A program made the position numbers and the translations under genes. From Bifidobacterium breve (GTDB taxonomy: Bacteria; Actinomycetota; Thermoleophilia; Solirubrobacterales; Solirubrobacteraceae): a stretch of DNA of 64,000 nucleotides. Of this stretch, positions 47,883-56,620 are shown in pieces. Each line of letters starts with the position of its first letter. Position 1 is the first letter of the stretch. The notes below the pieces were generated by a model. That model was given only the letters and a program-made list of their open reading frames with translations. It searched no databases and was not told where the DNA came from. Where the stretch lies: assembly GCA_945878865.1 (NCBI GenBank), contig CAMCUD010000010.1, positions 1-64,000 on the forward strand, written 5' to 3'.

Positions 47883-49652
47883 TCAGCGGGGGAGGACCCG
47901 CACGAGCTCGCCGGTGAGGTAGGCCGCGCGGGCGCCGTGGCGGGCGATCTTCCCGCTCGACGTCCGCGCGATCGTGTCGGGCTCGACGAGGACGACGTCA
48001 TCGAGCGCGACCGCGTGCTCGGTCGACACGGCGGCGCGGACGGTCGCGGTGATCTCGTCGAGGCGCTCGGCGGCGTCCTCGGCGGTCCGGTGGCGCTCGG
48101 CGACGACGATGACGTCCTCGCCCGTCGCGCCCGGGACCGCGAACGCCGCCAGGCGGTGCGCGGCGATGGCCGGATGGGCGTGCTCGACCGTGAGCTCGAG
48201 ATCGTGCGGGTAGACGTTGCGCCCGTCGACGATGATGAGGTCCTTGCGGCGGCCCGTGACGTAGAGGTCCCCGTCGGCGATCGCGCCGAGGTCGCCGGTG
48301 CGCAGCCACGGGCCCTCGGGCAGGTCGCCCGGGTCGGCGAGCGTTCCGCCGAAGGTCTCGCGGGATGCGTCCTCGTTCTGCCAATACGCGCGGCCGACGT
48401 TGGGGCCGCAGACCCAGATCTCGCCGACCTGCCCATCCGGCAGGCGCGACCCGTCCACGCCGACGATCGCGACGTGCTGGCCGTCGACCGGCGCGCCGCA
48501 GGACACGAGCCGCAGCGCCCGCGCGCCGTCCGCGGCGTCCTCGAGCCGGCCGTGCTGCAGGGCCGACGCGTCGAACCCGCGCACCGTCGGGCCCTCGCCC
48601 GGGCGGCTGCGCGTGACGAACACCGTCGCCTCGGCCAGGCCGTAGGACGGGAAGCACGCGTCCGCGCGGACGCCGACCGGCCCGAACGTCTCGAGGAACC
48701 GGTCGACCGTCGCCGGAAGCACCGGCTCGGCGCCGTTGAGCAGCGCGATGACCCCGGAGAGGTCGAGGTTGACCCGGTCCTCCTCCTTCATCCGCTTGGC
48801 GACGTAGCCGTAGGCGAAGTTCGGCGCCGCGCTGATCACGTGCGAGAGGCCGTGCATCGCCCACATCCAGCGCTGCGGCTTCATGAGGAACGCGAGCGGA
48901 TCCATGAGATGCGCGTGCGCGCCGCAGACGATCGCGCCGGGCGCGCCGATGAGCAGCCCCATGTCGTGGAAGAGCGGCAGCCAGCTGACGGCGTTGGTGT
49001 CGCCGTAGTGCAGCTCGTAGCCCTCGATGATCTGCCGGGCGTTGGCGAGCAGGTTGCCGTGCGTGAGCTCCACGCCCGCGGGCGCGCGCGTGGAACCCGA
49101 CGTGTACTGCAGGTAGGCGACATCCTCCGGGCGGATGTCGTCGGGACGCACGAACGCGTCGGCGAGCGCCGCGCCCTCCGCGCCCTCGAGCTCGTCGACG
49201 CAGATGACACGGGCATCCGGCCCGGCGACCTCGGCAACGAGATCGCGCTTCTCCGAGACGGTGAGCAGGCACGCCGGCTCGCAGTCGGCGAGCACGCCGT
49301 GCAGGCGGTCGCCGTGGCCGGGCATGTCCGGCGAGAAGAGCGGCACGCCGATCACGCCCGCGCGCAGCGTGGCGGCGAACGCAACGACGTAGCCCAGCGA
49401 CTGCGGGCAGACGATCGCCACGCGATCGCCGCGTCCGGCCCGCAGGCCGATGGCGACCGCGACGGCGCGCGACCAGCGGTCGAGTTCGGCGTACGTGATG
49501 CTCCGCGTCACGCCCTTGCGGCTGACGAGGTAGTCGGTGAACGTCTGCGCGACGGCGTCCGGCCGTTCGCGCGCCCAGTGCTCGAGATAGTCGGCGACGA
49601 GCACGCCGTCAACGCCGGCGAGCGGATCCGCCGGACGGGTGATGCTGATCAT
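47883..49652 (-). CDS. Second fatty acyl-AMP ligase (FAAL 2)
   Basis: The 589-residue enzyme is a paralogue of FAAL 1 with the same landmarks: LQYTSGSTRAPAGVELTH, SYGLAEATVFVTRS plus the FAAL insertion, WLRTGDLG and the catalytic Lys in RTSSGKIAR. No PKS or NRPS lies beside it, so its carrier partner is either the PKS of this cluster or one elsewhere. A strong site AAGGGGGG stands four bases before the ATG. It is divergent from acpS. Confidence 0.92.
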   Translation of the reverse strand: MISITRPADPLAGVDGVLVADYLEHWARERPDAVAQTFTDYLVSRKGVTRSITYAELDRWSRAVAVAIGLRAGRGDRVAIVCPQSLGYVVAFAATLRAGVIGVPLFSPDMPGHGDRLHGVLADCEPACLLTVSEKRDLVAEVAGPDARVICVDELEGAEGAALADAFVRPDDIRPEDVAYLQYTSGSTRAPAGVELTHGNLLANARQIIEGYELHYGDTNAVSWLPLFHDMGLLIGAPGAIVCGAHAHLMDPLAFLMKPQRWMWAMHGLSHVISAAPNFAYGYVAKRMKEEDRVNLDLSGVIALLNGAEPVLPATVDRFLETFGPVGVRADACFPSYGLAEATVFVTRSRPGEGPTVRGFDASALQHGRLEDAADGARALRLVSCGAPVDGQHVAIVGVDGSRLPDGQVGEIWVCGPNVGRAYWQNEDASRETFGGTLADPGDLPEGPWLRTGDLGAIADGDLYVTGRRKDLIIVDGRNVYPHDLELTVEHAHPAIAAHRLAAFAVPGATGEDVIVVAERHRTAEDAAERLDEITATVRAAVSTEHAVALDDVVLVEPDTIARTSSGKIARHGARAAYLTGELVRVLPR

Positions 49653-49715
49653 GTTCCCCCCTTGGACAGGCCCTTCGTCCGCGCCGTTCCCCGCGGGCGG
49701 ACGAGAGGTCGCCGC

Positions 49716-49721
49716 ATCATA
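49716..49721 (-). promoter_or_regulatory. -10 box of FAAL 2
   Basis: On the minus strand TATGAT is a near-consensus -10 about 64 bases before the FAAL 2 start; no strong -35 is visible. Confidence 0.4.
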
Positions 49722-49722
49722 T

Positions 49723-49734
49723 TGACGGGGTGTC
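49723..49734. repeat. 12-mer shared with the region upstream of FAAL 1
   Basis: TGACGGGGTGTC occurs here and at 45407-45418, in the same orientation relative to both FAAL genes. I did not find a third copy by eye. Confidence 0.45.
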
Positions 49735-49828
49735 GAGGAGGGAAGGGGCGGATCGGCCACGCGGAACCGCCGTCGCATCTCTCCAGGCGAGGCGCGGTGT
49801 CCGGCCGGAGGCCGATACTTTGCGGGAT

Positions 49829-49855
49829 ATGAGACAGGGGAACCACAGGCCGTGA
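49829..49855 (+). other. Possible leader mini-ORF coupled to acpS
   Basis: ATG at 49829 opens an eight-codon frame (MRQGNHRP) whose TGA overlaps the acpS GTG as GTGA. The ATG sits seven bases after a TACTTT box, the usual leaderless spacing in this window. It may drive coupled translation of acpS or be chance. Confidence 0.25.
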
Positions 49856-50289
49856 GCGTCCTGGGCATGGGCTTGGACGTCGTGGACGTCGCCGGCTTCG
49901 AGCAGCGGCTCGAAGCGGACCCGGCGCTCGTGGACGCCACCTTCACACCAGGGGAGCGGGCCGACGCGGACTTCGGCGACGGCGCGGACCGCGTCCGGCG
50001 GCTGGCCGGGCGGTTCGCTGCCAAGCAGGCGTTCCTGAAGGCCTGGTCGGCGTCGCGGTACGGGCGTCCGCCGGCGCTCACCCGCGTGGACCTGCGCGCG
50101 ATCGAGGTGCGCCTCGACGGCCAGGGACGTCCGGCGATCGTGCTGCACGGCGAGGTGGCCGAGGAGGTCGCGGCGCTCGGGGTGCAGCTCGAGCTGCGCG
50201 GCGACGTCGCCACGCACGTCTCGATCAGCCATGACGGCGGCATCGCCGCTGCGGTCGTGCTTCTGAGCGCCACGCCGCTGGCGGGCTGA
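49852..50289 (+). CDS. acpS: Holo-[acyl-carrier-protein] synthase AcpS
   Basis: The 145-residue protein has GMGLDVVDVAGF with the Mg-binding Asp, the RFAAKQAFLKA motif (usually RFAAKEA, with Gln here in place of Glu) and a closing SISHDGG. AcpS activates the fatty acid synthase carrier protein. Its place beside FAAL 2 puts both kinds of phosphopantetheinyl transferase in one lipid cluster. The GTG start follows a possible eight-codon leader. Confidence 0.9.
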   Translation: MSVLGMGLDVVDVAGFEQRLEADPALVDATFTPGERADADFGDGADRVRRLAGRFAAKQAFLKAWSASRYGRPPALTRVDLRAIEVRLDGQGRPAIVLHGEVAEEVAALGVQLELRGDVATHVSISHDGGIAAAVVLLSATPLAG

Positions 50290-50466
50290 CCCCGTCGCGC
50301 TCCGGCCGCGGGTCGTGCGGTCAGACGGAATGTTTGTACCACCTGTCTAATCCGGGGCGCGTGGGCCTCTGACACGATCGGCGCCGGCTGCCGCCGCCCC
50401 TTCGCGCTCGCGCGACCGGCGGCCCCCGCCATCGCTCAGACCACCACCACCCGAAGGACCCTCCCC

Positions 50467-53400
50467 GTGCGCCCGACCTCTCATCCGAGGCGGACGCCCC
50501 GTACCCGCGCACGACGCGCGGGTGGGGCGCTCCTGTCCTCGGCCGGCCTGCTGTTCGCGCTCGCGAGCCCGGCTGACGCCGTCAACACCGTCACGACCGC
50601 CAACACCGTCGAGTGGGGCGTTCACGACGCCTCGCGGCCCGGCCTGGACACCGGCAGCATCCGCAGCACGACGAACAACTCGCTCGTCGGCTTCGGCAAC
50701 CTTCGGATCGTCGTCTCCGACGTCCCGGACACGGATCCGACGAAGCGCTTCAACGGCGAGATGCTCCGCGGGTTCGGCCTGCGATTCGACGGCGAGGACG
50801 GATCGGACCCGACGTTCGCGACGACGAAGCCCGTCACGCTCGGCGGCGTCGAGGTGACCCGCACGCTGAAGGTCCTCTCCGCGACGAATGCGGTGCGCTG
50901 GTTCGACACGTTCACCAACACGACCGATCGCACGCTGACGGTCGCGACGTCATTCGGCGGCACCGCCGGCACGACGAACGCGTCGACGCACAGCAAGATC
51001 GTCGACACCGGCAGCGGCGACGCGACGGCAACCTCCGCCGACGCGTGGGTCGAGGTCGCCACGCCGCACAGCAGCGCGACGACGCTGACGTCGGGCCCGA
51101 CGGTCAGCGGCCCGAGCGCCGTCGTGCTCGGCACGCCGACCGCGGCGTTCAACATCAGCGGGCTCGGCGTGCAGCAGTACAACCCGTTCGCCACGGCGCT
51201 GCCGACGAGCCCGTCGGACACGCTGAAGGACAGCTTCTACGGGTACACCCAGACGCTCACGCTCACACCGGGTCAGACGAAGTCGCTGCTGCGCTTCGTC
51301 GTCGCCGGGCGCGGAGAGAAGACGACGCCGGCGAGCACGCTGCCCGCTCCGGGCACCGAGATCGCCGCGGTGAAGACCGGGGCGTCGGCGCTGAGCGCGG
51401 CTCCGGACCTCGCGGGCGTCGCGTTCAAGGACATCTGCACGCTGGCCAACTGGAACCTCGCGGCGCTGCCGGGCTTCAACGAGAGCCTGTGTGAGGAGGT
51501 CGACACGACCGTCGAGCCGAGCGCGAAGCCCACGAAGCTTCCCGTGACGAGCTCGCCGTACGACGTCGTCGGGAAGTCGCTCTCCGAACTCGAGGAGGAC
51601 ATGGAGGCCGGCAAGACGACGTCGCAGGAGATCACCCGCGCCTACCTCGACCGCATCGCCGCCTACGACACCGGGCAGTTCGGCCTGCACAGCTTCATCA
51701 CCGTCGCTGGCGACGCGATGGAGCAGGCCAAGAAGGCCGACGAGCGCCGCAAGGCAGGGGAGACCGGCGACCTGCTCGGCATCCCGATCGCGGTCAAGGA
51801 CCTCTACGACACGAAGGACATGCCGACGACCGACGGCACGCTGGCCCTCGACGGCTGGCGGCCCAAGCGCGACGCGTTCCAGGTCAAGAAGCTCCGCGAG
51901 GCCGGCGCGGTCATCCTCGGCAAGACGAACCTCTCGGAGTTCGCGAACTCCGGCAGCTACTCCGAGTCGGGCTACGGCATGACGTGGAACGCGTTCAAGC
52001 CGTCGAAGACGACGCTCGGCTCGTCGGGTGGCACGGCGTCCGCGCTGGCCTCGAGCTTCGCGGCGATCGGCATGGGCTCGCAGACCGGCGTCTCCCTCTA
52101 CGCGCCGTCGACGGGCGCGGGCCTGGTGTCGATGCGCGGGACCGACGGCGTCGCCTCGGGCGCCGGCGTGATGCCGCTGACCTGGCTGCAGGACTTCGCC
52201 GGGCCGATCGGCCGCACCGTCGAGGACGTCGCGCGGTTCCTCAACGTCACGACGGGCCCCGACCCCGACGACGTCTTCACCATCCACAACGACGCGGGCG
52301 AGAAGGCGCCTGACGACTACACCGACTTCCTCGACGAGGACGCGCTGGTCGGCAAGCGCATCGGGTACATCCCGTCGGCGTTCACCGGCAGCCCGAGCTA
52401 CGGCCAGGACAGCGGCACGATGGACGCGATGGTCGGCAAGCTCCAGGAGTTCGTCGACGCCGGAGCGACGCTCGTGCCGATCGACACCGCGGTGAACCCG
52501 GTGCCGTCGACCGGCAGCGCGGGCTCGCTGACGGGCAACCGCACGATCGAAGGCTGGAAGCGCTACCTCGACCTGCACGAGGACCCGCCGTACGACAGCG
52601 GTGCGCAGATCCTCTCCTCGCCGAAGGTCCTGCCGTACAACCGCCGCACCCAGGCCGACGTGCCGGGGCTGACCGATGCGGACGTCGACAAGATCCTCGC
52701 CTCGCGCGACGTGTCGAAGGACCGCATCAAGACCTGGATGGACACGCTGAACGTCGACGCGGTCGTCTACCCGGGCTTCCGGTCGGACATCTACGACAAC
52801 GACGGCGCGCAGACGCTGTCGTCGGACCGCAACAGCGGCGTGCTGACGTCGAACTACGGCCTGCCGACGGCGATCATCCCGGTCGGCCCGAACCCGAGCG
52901 GCGACGCGATGACGCTGCAGATCGTGGGCCGAGCCTTCGACGACGGCAAGATCCTCGGCTACGGCTACGCGCTGGAGCAGGAGGTCGGCGCCGTCGGCAA
53001 GATGGTGCCCGCGACGACGCCGAAGCTCGCCTACGAGCCCGGCGCGACACCGGCGCCCATCGAGCCCGATCGTCCGACGGAGCCGGTCACGACGCCGAGC
53101 GCGCCGGACCCGATCTCCAACGCGTCGGCGCCGTTGCCCGCGTCGCAGACCGCGAAGCCGAAGACGGGCGTGACGATCACGAAGACCGCGCGCCTGCGCG
53201 GCGGGCGTGTCGGCCTGACGCTGAAGAACACGACGGGCCAGACCCTCACGGGCACCGTGGTGATCAAGGGCAGGGCGACGAAGAACGGCCGGACGGGCAC
53301 CTACACGTTCGGCAGCGCGAAGGCCACGATCGGACCCGGTGGGACGAAGGTCGTCTCGGTGAAGCTCGGGCCGACCGGCCGCAAGGCGTTCGCCCGGCGC

Positions 53401-53487
53401 TCCGGACTGAAGCTCAGCGTCCGGTTCTCCGGACGCCCGGCACCCGCGGCATCGACCGTGAGCGGGACCGTCACGGTCACGAAGTAG
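50467..53487 (+). CDS. Large secreted amidase with beta-rich flanking domains
   Basis: The 1006-residue protein has a long basic signal peptide (to about residue 40), a beta-rich N-terminal domain (40-310), an amidase-signature domain (about 350-880) and a C-terminal beta domain rich in Thr/Lys (910-1006). The catalytic triad Lys444 (IAVKD), Ser519 (GSSGG) and Ser543 (TGVS) is present, with the same 75- and 24-residue spacing as in FAAH. The usual GGS loop reads GVS. It probably hydrolyses an amide outside the cell; the substrate is unknown. Confidence 0.82.
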   Translation: MRPTSHPRRTPRTRARRAGGALLSSAGLLFALASPADAVNTVTTANTVEWGVHDASRPGLDTGSIRSTTNNSLVGFGNLRIVVSDVPDTDPTKRFNGEMLRGFGLRFDGEDGSDPTFATTKPVTLGGVEVTRTLKVLSATNAVRWFDTFTNTTDRTLTVATSFGGTAGTTNASTHSKIVDTGSGDATATSADAWVEVATPHSSATTLTSGPTVSGPSAVVLGTPTAAFNISGLGVQQYNPFATALPTSPSDTLKDSFYGYTQTLTLTPGQTKSLLRFVVAGRGEKTTPASTLPAPGTEIAAVKTGASALSAAPDLAGVAFKDICTLANWNLAALPGFNESLCEEVDTTVEPSAKPTKLPVTSSPYDVVGKSLSELEEDMEAGKTTSQEITRAYLDRIAAYDTGQFGLHSFITVAGDAMEQAKKADERRKAGETGDLLGIPIAVKDLYDTKDMPTTDGTLALDGWRPKRDAFQVKKLREAGAVILGKTNLSEFANSGSYSESGYGMTWNAFKPSKTTLGSSGGTASALASSFAAIGMGSQTGVSLYAPSTGAGLVSMRGTDGVASGAGVMPLTWLQDFAGPIGRTVEDVARFLNVTTGPDPDDVFTIHNDAGEKAPDDYTDFLDEDALVGKRIGYIPSAFTGSPSYGQDSGTMDAMVGKLQEFVDAGATLVPIDTAVNPVPSTGSAGSLTGNRTIEGWKRYLDLHEDPPYDSGAQILSSPKVLPYNRRTQADVPGLTDADVDKILASRDVSKDRIKTWMDTLNVDAVVYPGFRSDIYDNDGAQTLSSDRNSGVLTSNYGLPTAIIPVGPNPSGDAMTLQIVGRAFDDGKILGYGYALEQEVGAVGKMVPATTPKLAYEPGATPAPIEPDRPTEPVTTPSAPDPISNASAPLPASQTAKPKTGVTITKTARLRGGRVGLTLKNTTGQTLTGTVVIKGRATKNGRTGTYTFGSAKATIGPGGTKVVSVKLGPTGRKAFARRSGLKLSVRFSGRPAPAASTVSGTVTVTK

Positions 53488-53536
53488 GCAGGAGGACCGG
53501 TCACGCGCGGGCGCTGCGGCGCCCGCGCGTTCGGTG

Positions 53537-55942
53537 TCAGGCGGGCCGCGCGGTGACGACGATGTTGTCGCGGTAGTGGCCCGTCTGCTCGTTGAACGGA
53601 CCGCCGCAGGTGACCAGCACGAGCCGGCGCTCGCCGGTGCGGGTGAAGATCCCGGTTGGCAGGTCGGCCTTGCGGGTGCGGCGCATGCCCGTGACCTTCC
53701 AGCGGCGCGTCTTGCCGTCGTCCGAGCTCAGCAGCACGGTGTCGCCGCGCCGGGCGCTCTTCAGGGCGTAGAACGCGCCCGCGCCCGCCTTCGCGCTGTC
53801 GACGTGGCCGGCGAGCAGGATGGTCCCTTCGTCGTCGCCGGGGGAGGCGCCGTCACGCCACCAGCCGACGCGGTCGATGTTCTTCGGGATGCCGAGGGCG
53901 CCGGTGGCGAGGTCGATGTCGGCGCTGGCGATCGGCGCCCGGATGCCCAGACGTGTGAGCTCGACCCGGGTCGGGACCGGCCGGTCGCCGTCAGCGGCGG
54001 CCCGCGCCGAGCCGGTGGGCCGGACCTGCACGTCGCCGCGGCCCGTGAGGATGAGCGGCGCGGCGAGGGAGGTCTCGGCCTCGACCCCGCAGCGCTCCTC
54101 GGTCGCGGCAACGAGGTCGCTGCCGACGATCGACTCCACGTAGGTGTAGAACCCGGCGCGCTTGACCTGGGTCTTCGGCGAGCGCACCTCGCCGTCGCCC
54201 TTGACGTCGACCGTGCCCTTCCAGGTCGGGGCGCCCTTGCACGTCATGTCCGCGCGTGTCGCGTACGGCCCGTACAGCTTCACCTCGACGGTCGCGGGAG
54301 TCGCGCCCAACCCGCTGACCTTGATGCGGTCGTAGAGCTCGGCGCCGGGCTTGACGACGGCGTCGGAGGCGATCGTCGTGACCTTCGGCGCGGCTCTGGC
54401 GAACGTCGTCTCGCTCGCCTCGCCGCAGGCCGTCTGCACGCCGCCGAACGCGGGTGACTCGGCGATCGACTCGCGGTACGTGTAGTAGCCGGCGGACGGG
54501 ATCGTCACCGGCTCGGTCGTGTACGAGCCGTCGCCGTTCGCGGTGAACGTGCCCTTCCATGCGGGCTCGCCCTGGCACGTCATCGCGTCGCGCGAGGCGT
54601 ACGGCCCCCAGAGCTCGACGTTCACCGTCGCGGTGAGCACGCCCAGGCCCGAGACGACGGCCGTATCGGTGATCTTCGCGCCCGGCGCCGTCTCAGCCGC
54701 GCTGATCTGGGTGGTGATCGCCGGCGTCCCGCGGACGACGGTCGTCTCCGCAGCCTCGCCGCAGGCGGTCTTCGCCGCGGCGACGCGATCGGTCTGGTCG
54801 ATCCACTCGACGTAGGTGTAGTACCCCGGGGTCTGCAGCGTGACCGGGTCGGTCGTGTACGTCCCGTCGCCGTCGGCGGTGAACGAGCCCTGCCACACGG
54901 GCGTCGCGTCACACTTCAGCTGGTCGGCCGCCGAGGCGGGCCCGTAGAGCGCGGCGTTCACGGTGACGCGCTGACCGGCCAGGCCCGAGACCTGGACGCT
55001 GTCGGTGATCTGCGCGCCGGGCACGGTCGTCTGCTGGCTGATCTGCGTGACGACCTTCGGCGTCACCCGGACGGGCGCCTCGACCGCGTCACTGACCGTG
55101 GCGGTGGCGCGGCCGGCGAGCCGCTGACCGCTGCGCGCCGCCTCGCCGCGGGTCGGGACGTAGAGCGCGGGCAGCTGCGCGGCCACCTCGGCCTTCGCGG
55201 TGACCTTCAGGCCGTCGGCGGTGGTGGGAGTGAGCGGGACCTTCGCGATCCCCTTCGCGTCGGTGCGCGCCTTCGCGTCCAGGCCGTCGGCGCCCTGGCC
55301 GTCGAGCGCCACCGGCACGTCGGAGAGCGCCGCGCCGGAGCTCGACGTCACCTTCACCGTCAGCGTGGTCTGCTGGCCGACCGTGAGGTCGGCGGGAAGC
55401 GAGGCCTCGACCGTGGAGGGCCCGGCCAGGCGCTCGGCCGCGCGGGCGATCGCCTTGTAGCGCCGCTCCACCGCCGGACCGATCGCATCGGGGGCGGCCT
55501 CGCCCGGCTCGGCGTCGCCCATGAGCCCGTGGACGTAGAGCATCATCGCGCCCTGCTGCGCACGGTCGCTCGACCGGCCGAAGCGCCACAGGGCGAACGC
55601 CATGCGGCGCAGCTTGTCCGCCGAGACGGCGTCACCGTCGCGGTTCTTCAGGCCGGCGGCCGAGCGGCGCTCGTAGCCGAAGCGCTTCGCCGGGTACCAG
55701 AACCGCAGATCCACGCAGAACAGCGGGTCGTCGACGCCCGCCACCGCGCCGCGGTAGTCGCCGAACCAGCGGATGCCATAGCGGTAGGTGCGGTACGCGC
55801 CGACCCCGGTGGTGTCGCACGTGTTGCGGCCCGCGCGCGAGCACGGGTCGTTCTGGTTCGGCGGTTCGGCGGCGGCCGCGACGGCCGGAGCCACGCACGC
55901 GGCGACGAGGAAGATGAGCGAGACGGACAGGAAACGAGACAC
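53537..55942 (-). CDS. Class F-like sortase fused to adhesin-like repeats
   Basis: The 801-residue protein has a signal peptide (RFLSVSLIFLVAACVAPAVA), an N-terminal domain (30-170) with CSRAG, CDTTG and FCVDLRFWYP that resembles actinobacterial thioester adhesin domains, an Ig-like domain (170-290), three repeats of about 100 residues (each with LYGP or LWGP, a Cys, W-x-G-T/S-F/V, and YYTY or FYTY), and a C-terminal class F-like sortase domain (about 660-801) with His713, Cys779 (VTCGG) and Arg791. Sortases attach proteins to the wall. Here enzyme and surface domains are one chain. No LPXTG signal or C-terminal membrane helix is seen. Confidence 0.8.
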   Translation of the reverse strand: MSRFLSVSLIFLVAACVAPAVAAAAEPPNQNDPCSRAGRNTCDTTGVGAYRTYRYGIRWFGDYRGAVAGVDDPLFCVDLRFWYPAKRFGYERRSAAGLKNRDGDAVSADKLRRMAFALWRFGRSSDRAQQGAMMLYVHGLMGDAEPGEAAPDAIGPAVERRYKAIARAAERLAGPSTVEASLPADLTVGQQTTLTVKVTSSSGAALSDVPVALDGQGADGLDAKARTDAKGIAKVPLTPTTADGLKVTAKAEVAAQLPALYVPTRGEAARSGQRLAGRATATVSDAVEAPVRVTPKVVTQISQQTTVPGAQITDSVQVSGLAGQRVTVNAALYGPASAADQLKCDATPVWQGSFTADGDGTYTTDPVTLQTPGYYTYVEWIDQTDRVAAAKTACGEAAETTVVRGTPAITTQISAAETAPGAKITDTAVVSGLGVLTATVNVELWGPYASRDAMTCQGEPAWKGTFTANGDGSYTTEPVTIPSAGYYTYRESIAESPAFGGVQTACGEASETTFARAAPKVTTIASDAVVKPGAELYDRIKVSGLGATPATVEVKLYGPYATRADMTCKGAPTWKGTVDVKGDGEVRSPKTQVKRAGFYTYVESIVGSDLVAATEERCGVEAETSLAAPLILTGRGDVQVRPTGSARAAADGDRPVPTRVELTRLGIRAPIASADIDLATGALGIPKNIDRVGWWRDGASPGDDEGTILLAGHVDSAKAGAGAFYALKSARRGDTVLLSSDDGKTRRWKVTGMRRTRKADLPTGIFTRTGERRLVLVTCGGPFNEQTGHYRDNIVVTARPA

Positions 55943-55987
55943 GAGGGCGCGATGTCTATCAGTCGCGCCCGCTGGACCCGGGTCCGC

Positions 55988-56620
55988 TCAGCCGCCCGGC
56001 TCGAGTACCCGCCAGACGACCTCCGTGAGCGCCCCCACGGCGCGGTCGTCCGCGTCCGCGTCGGCCTCCGGGCCGGGAAGCATCTTGTGGCAGACGCGCT
56101 CGACCATCCAGGCGAGCGCCTCGGCGACCGTGTCGGGGTCGGCGTGCTCGGACTCCCGGCCGGCCCAGCGCATCCGGAGGTGGTCGGCGACGGTCGCGGC
56201 CATCCCGCCGATCGTCGCCTGCCAGGCGTCCTGCGCTGCGTCGTCGTACTCGGCCAGCTCGATGATCGCCGCGCCGACCATCGCGTGCTCGTGCCAGTTG
56301 GCCACGAGCTGGCGCATCACCCGCTCGACGTCGGCGCGGCCCGATGCCGGGTCGGCGAGCACCGGCTCGGCGAGCGCCATCCACGGCTCGGAGTCCTCCG
56401 CCGCGAGCCGCGCGATGAGCTCGGTCTTGTCCGGGAAGTGGGCGTAGAACGTCGACCGCGAGACGCCAGCGGCCTCGCAGATGCGGTCGACGCTCATCGC
56501 GGCGACCGGCGACCCGGTCTCCAGGAGGGCCCGGAACGCCGCGAGGATGCGCTCCTGCGTCGCCTCGCGGCGGCGGCGGCCCGCCTGGGCCTGGACGGTG
56601 AAGGCCCGCGCCGTCGTCAC
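55988..56620 (-). CDS. TetR-family regulator coupled to the second P450
   Basis: The 210-residue protein has a TetR DNA-binding domain (about residues 18-65: ERILAAFRALLETG ... VDRICEAAGVSRSTFYAHFPDKTEL) and a helical ligand domain. The GTG overlaps the P450 stop as GTGA. The palindrome at 57905-57921 in the P450 promoter is its likely operator. The inducer is unknown. Confidence 0.9.
   Translation of the reverse strand: MTTARAFTVQAQAGRRRREATQERILAAFRALLETGSPVAAMSVDRICEAAGVSRSTFYAHFPDKTELIARLAAEDSEPWMALAEPVLADPASGRADVERVMRQLVANWHEHAMVGAAIIELAEYDDAAQDAWQATIGGMAATVADHLRMRWAGRESEHADPDTVAEALAWMVERVCHKMLPGPEADADADDRAVGALTEVVWRVLEPGG

Noticed and set aside
53700-55600. Plus-strand frames opposite the sortase fusion
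   Set aside because: They break the repeat pattern and have no start context; the minus-strand frame has a signal peptide, three repeats and the sortase residues.
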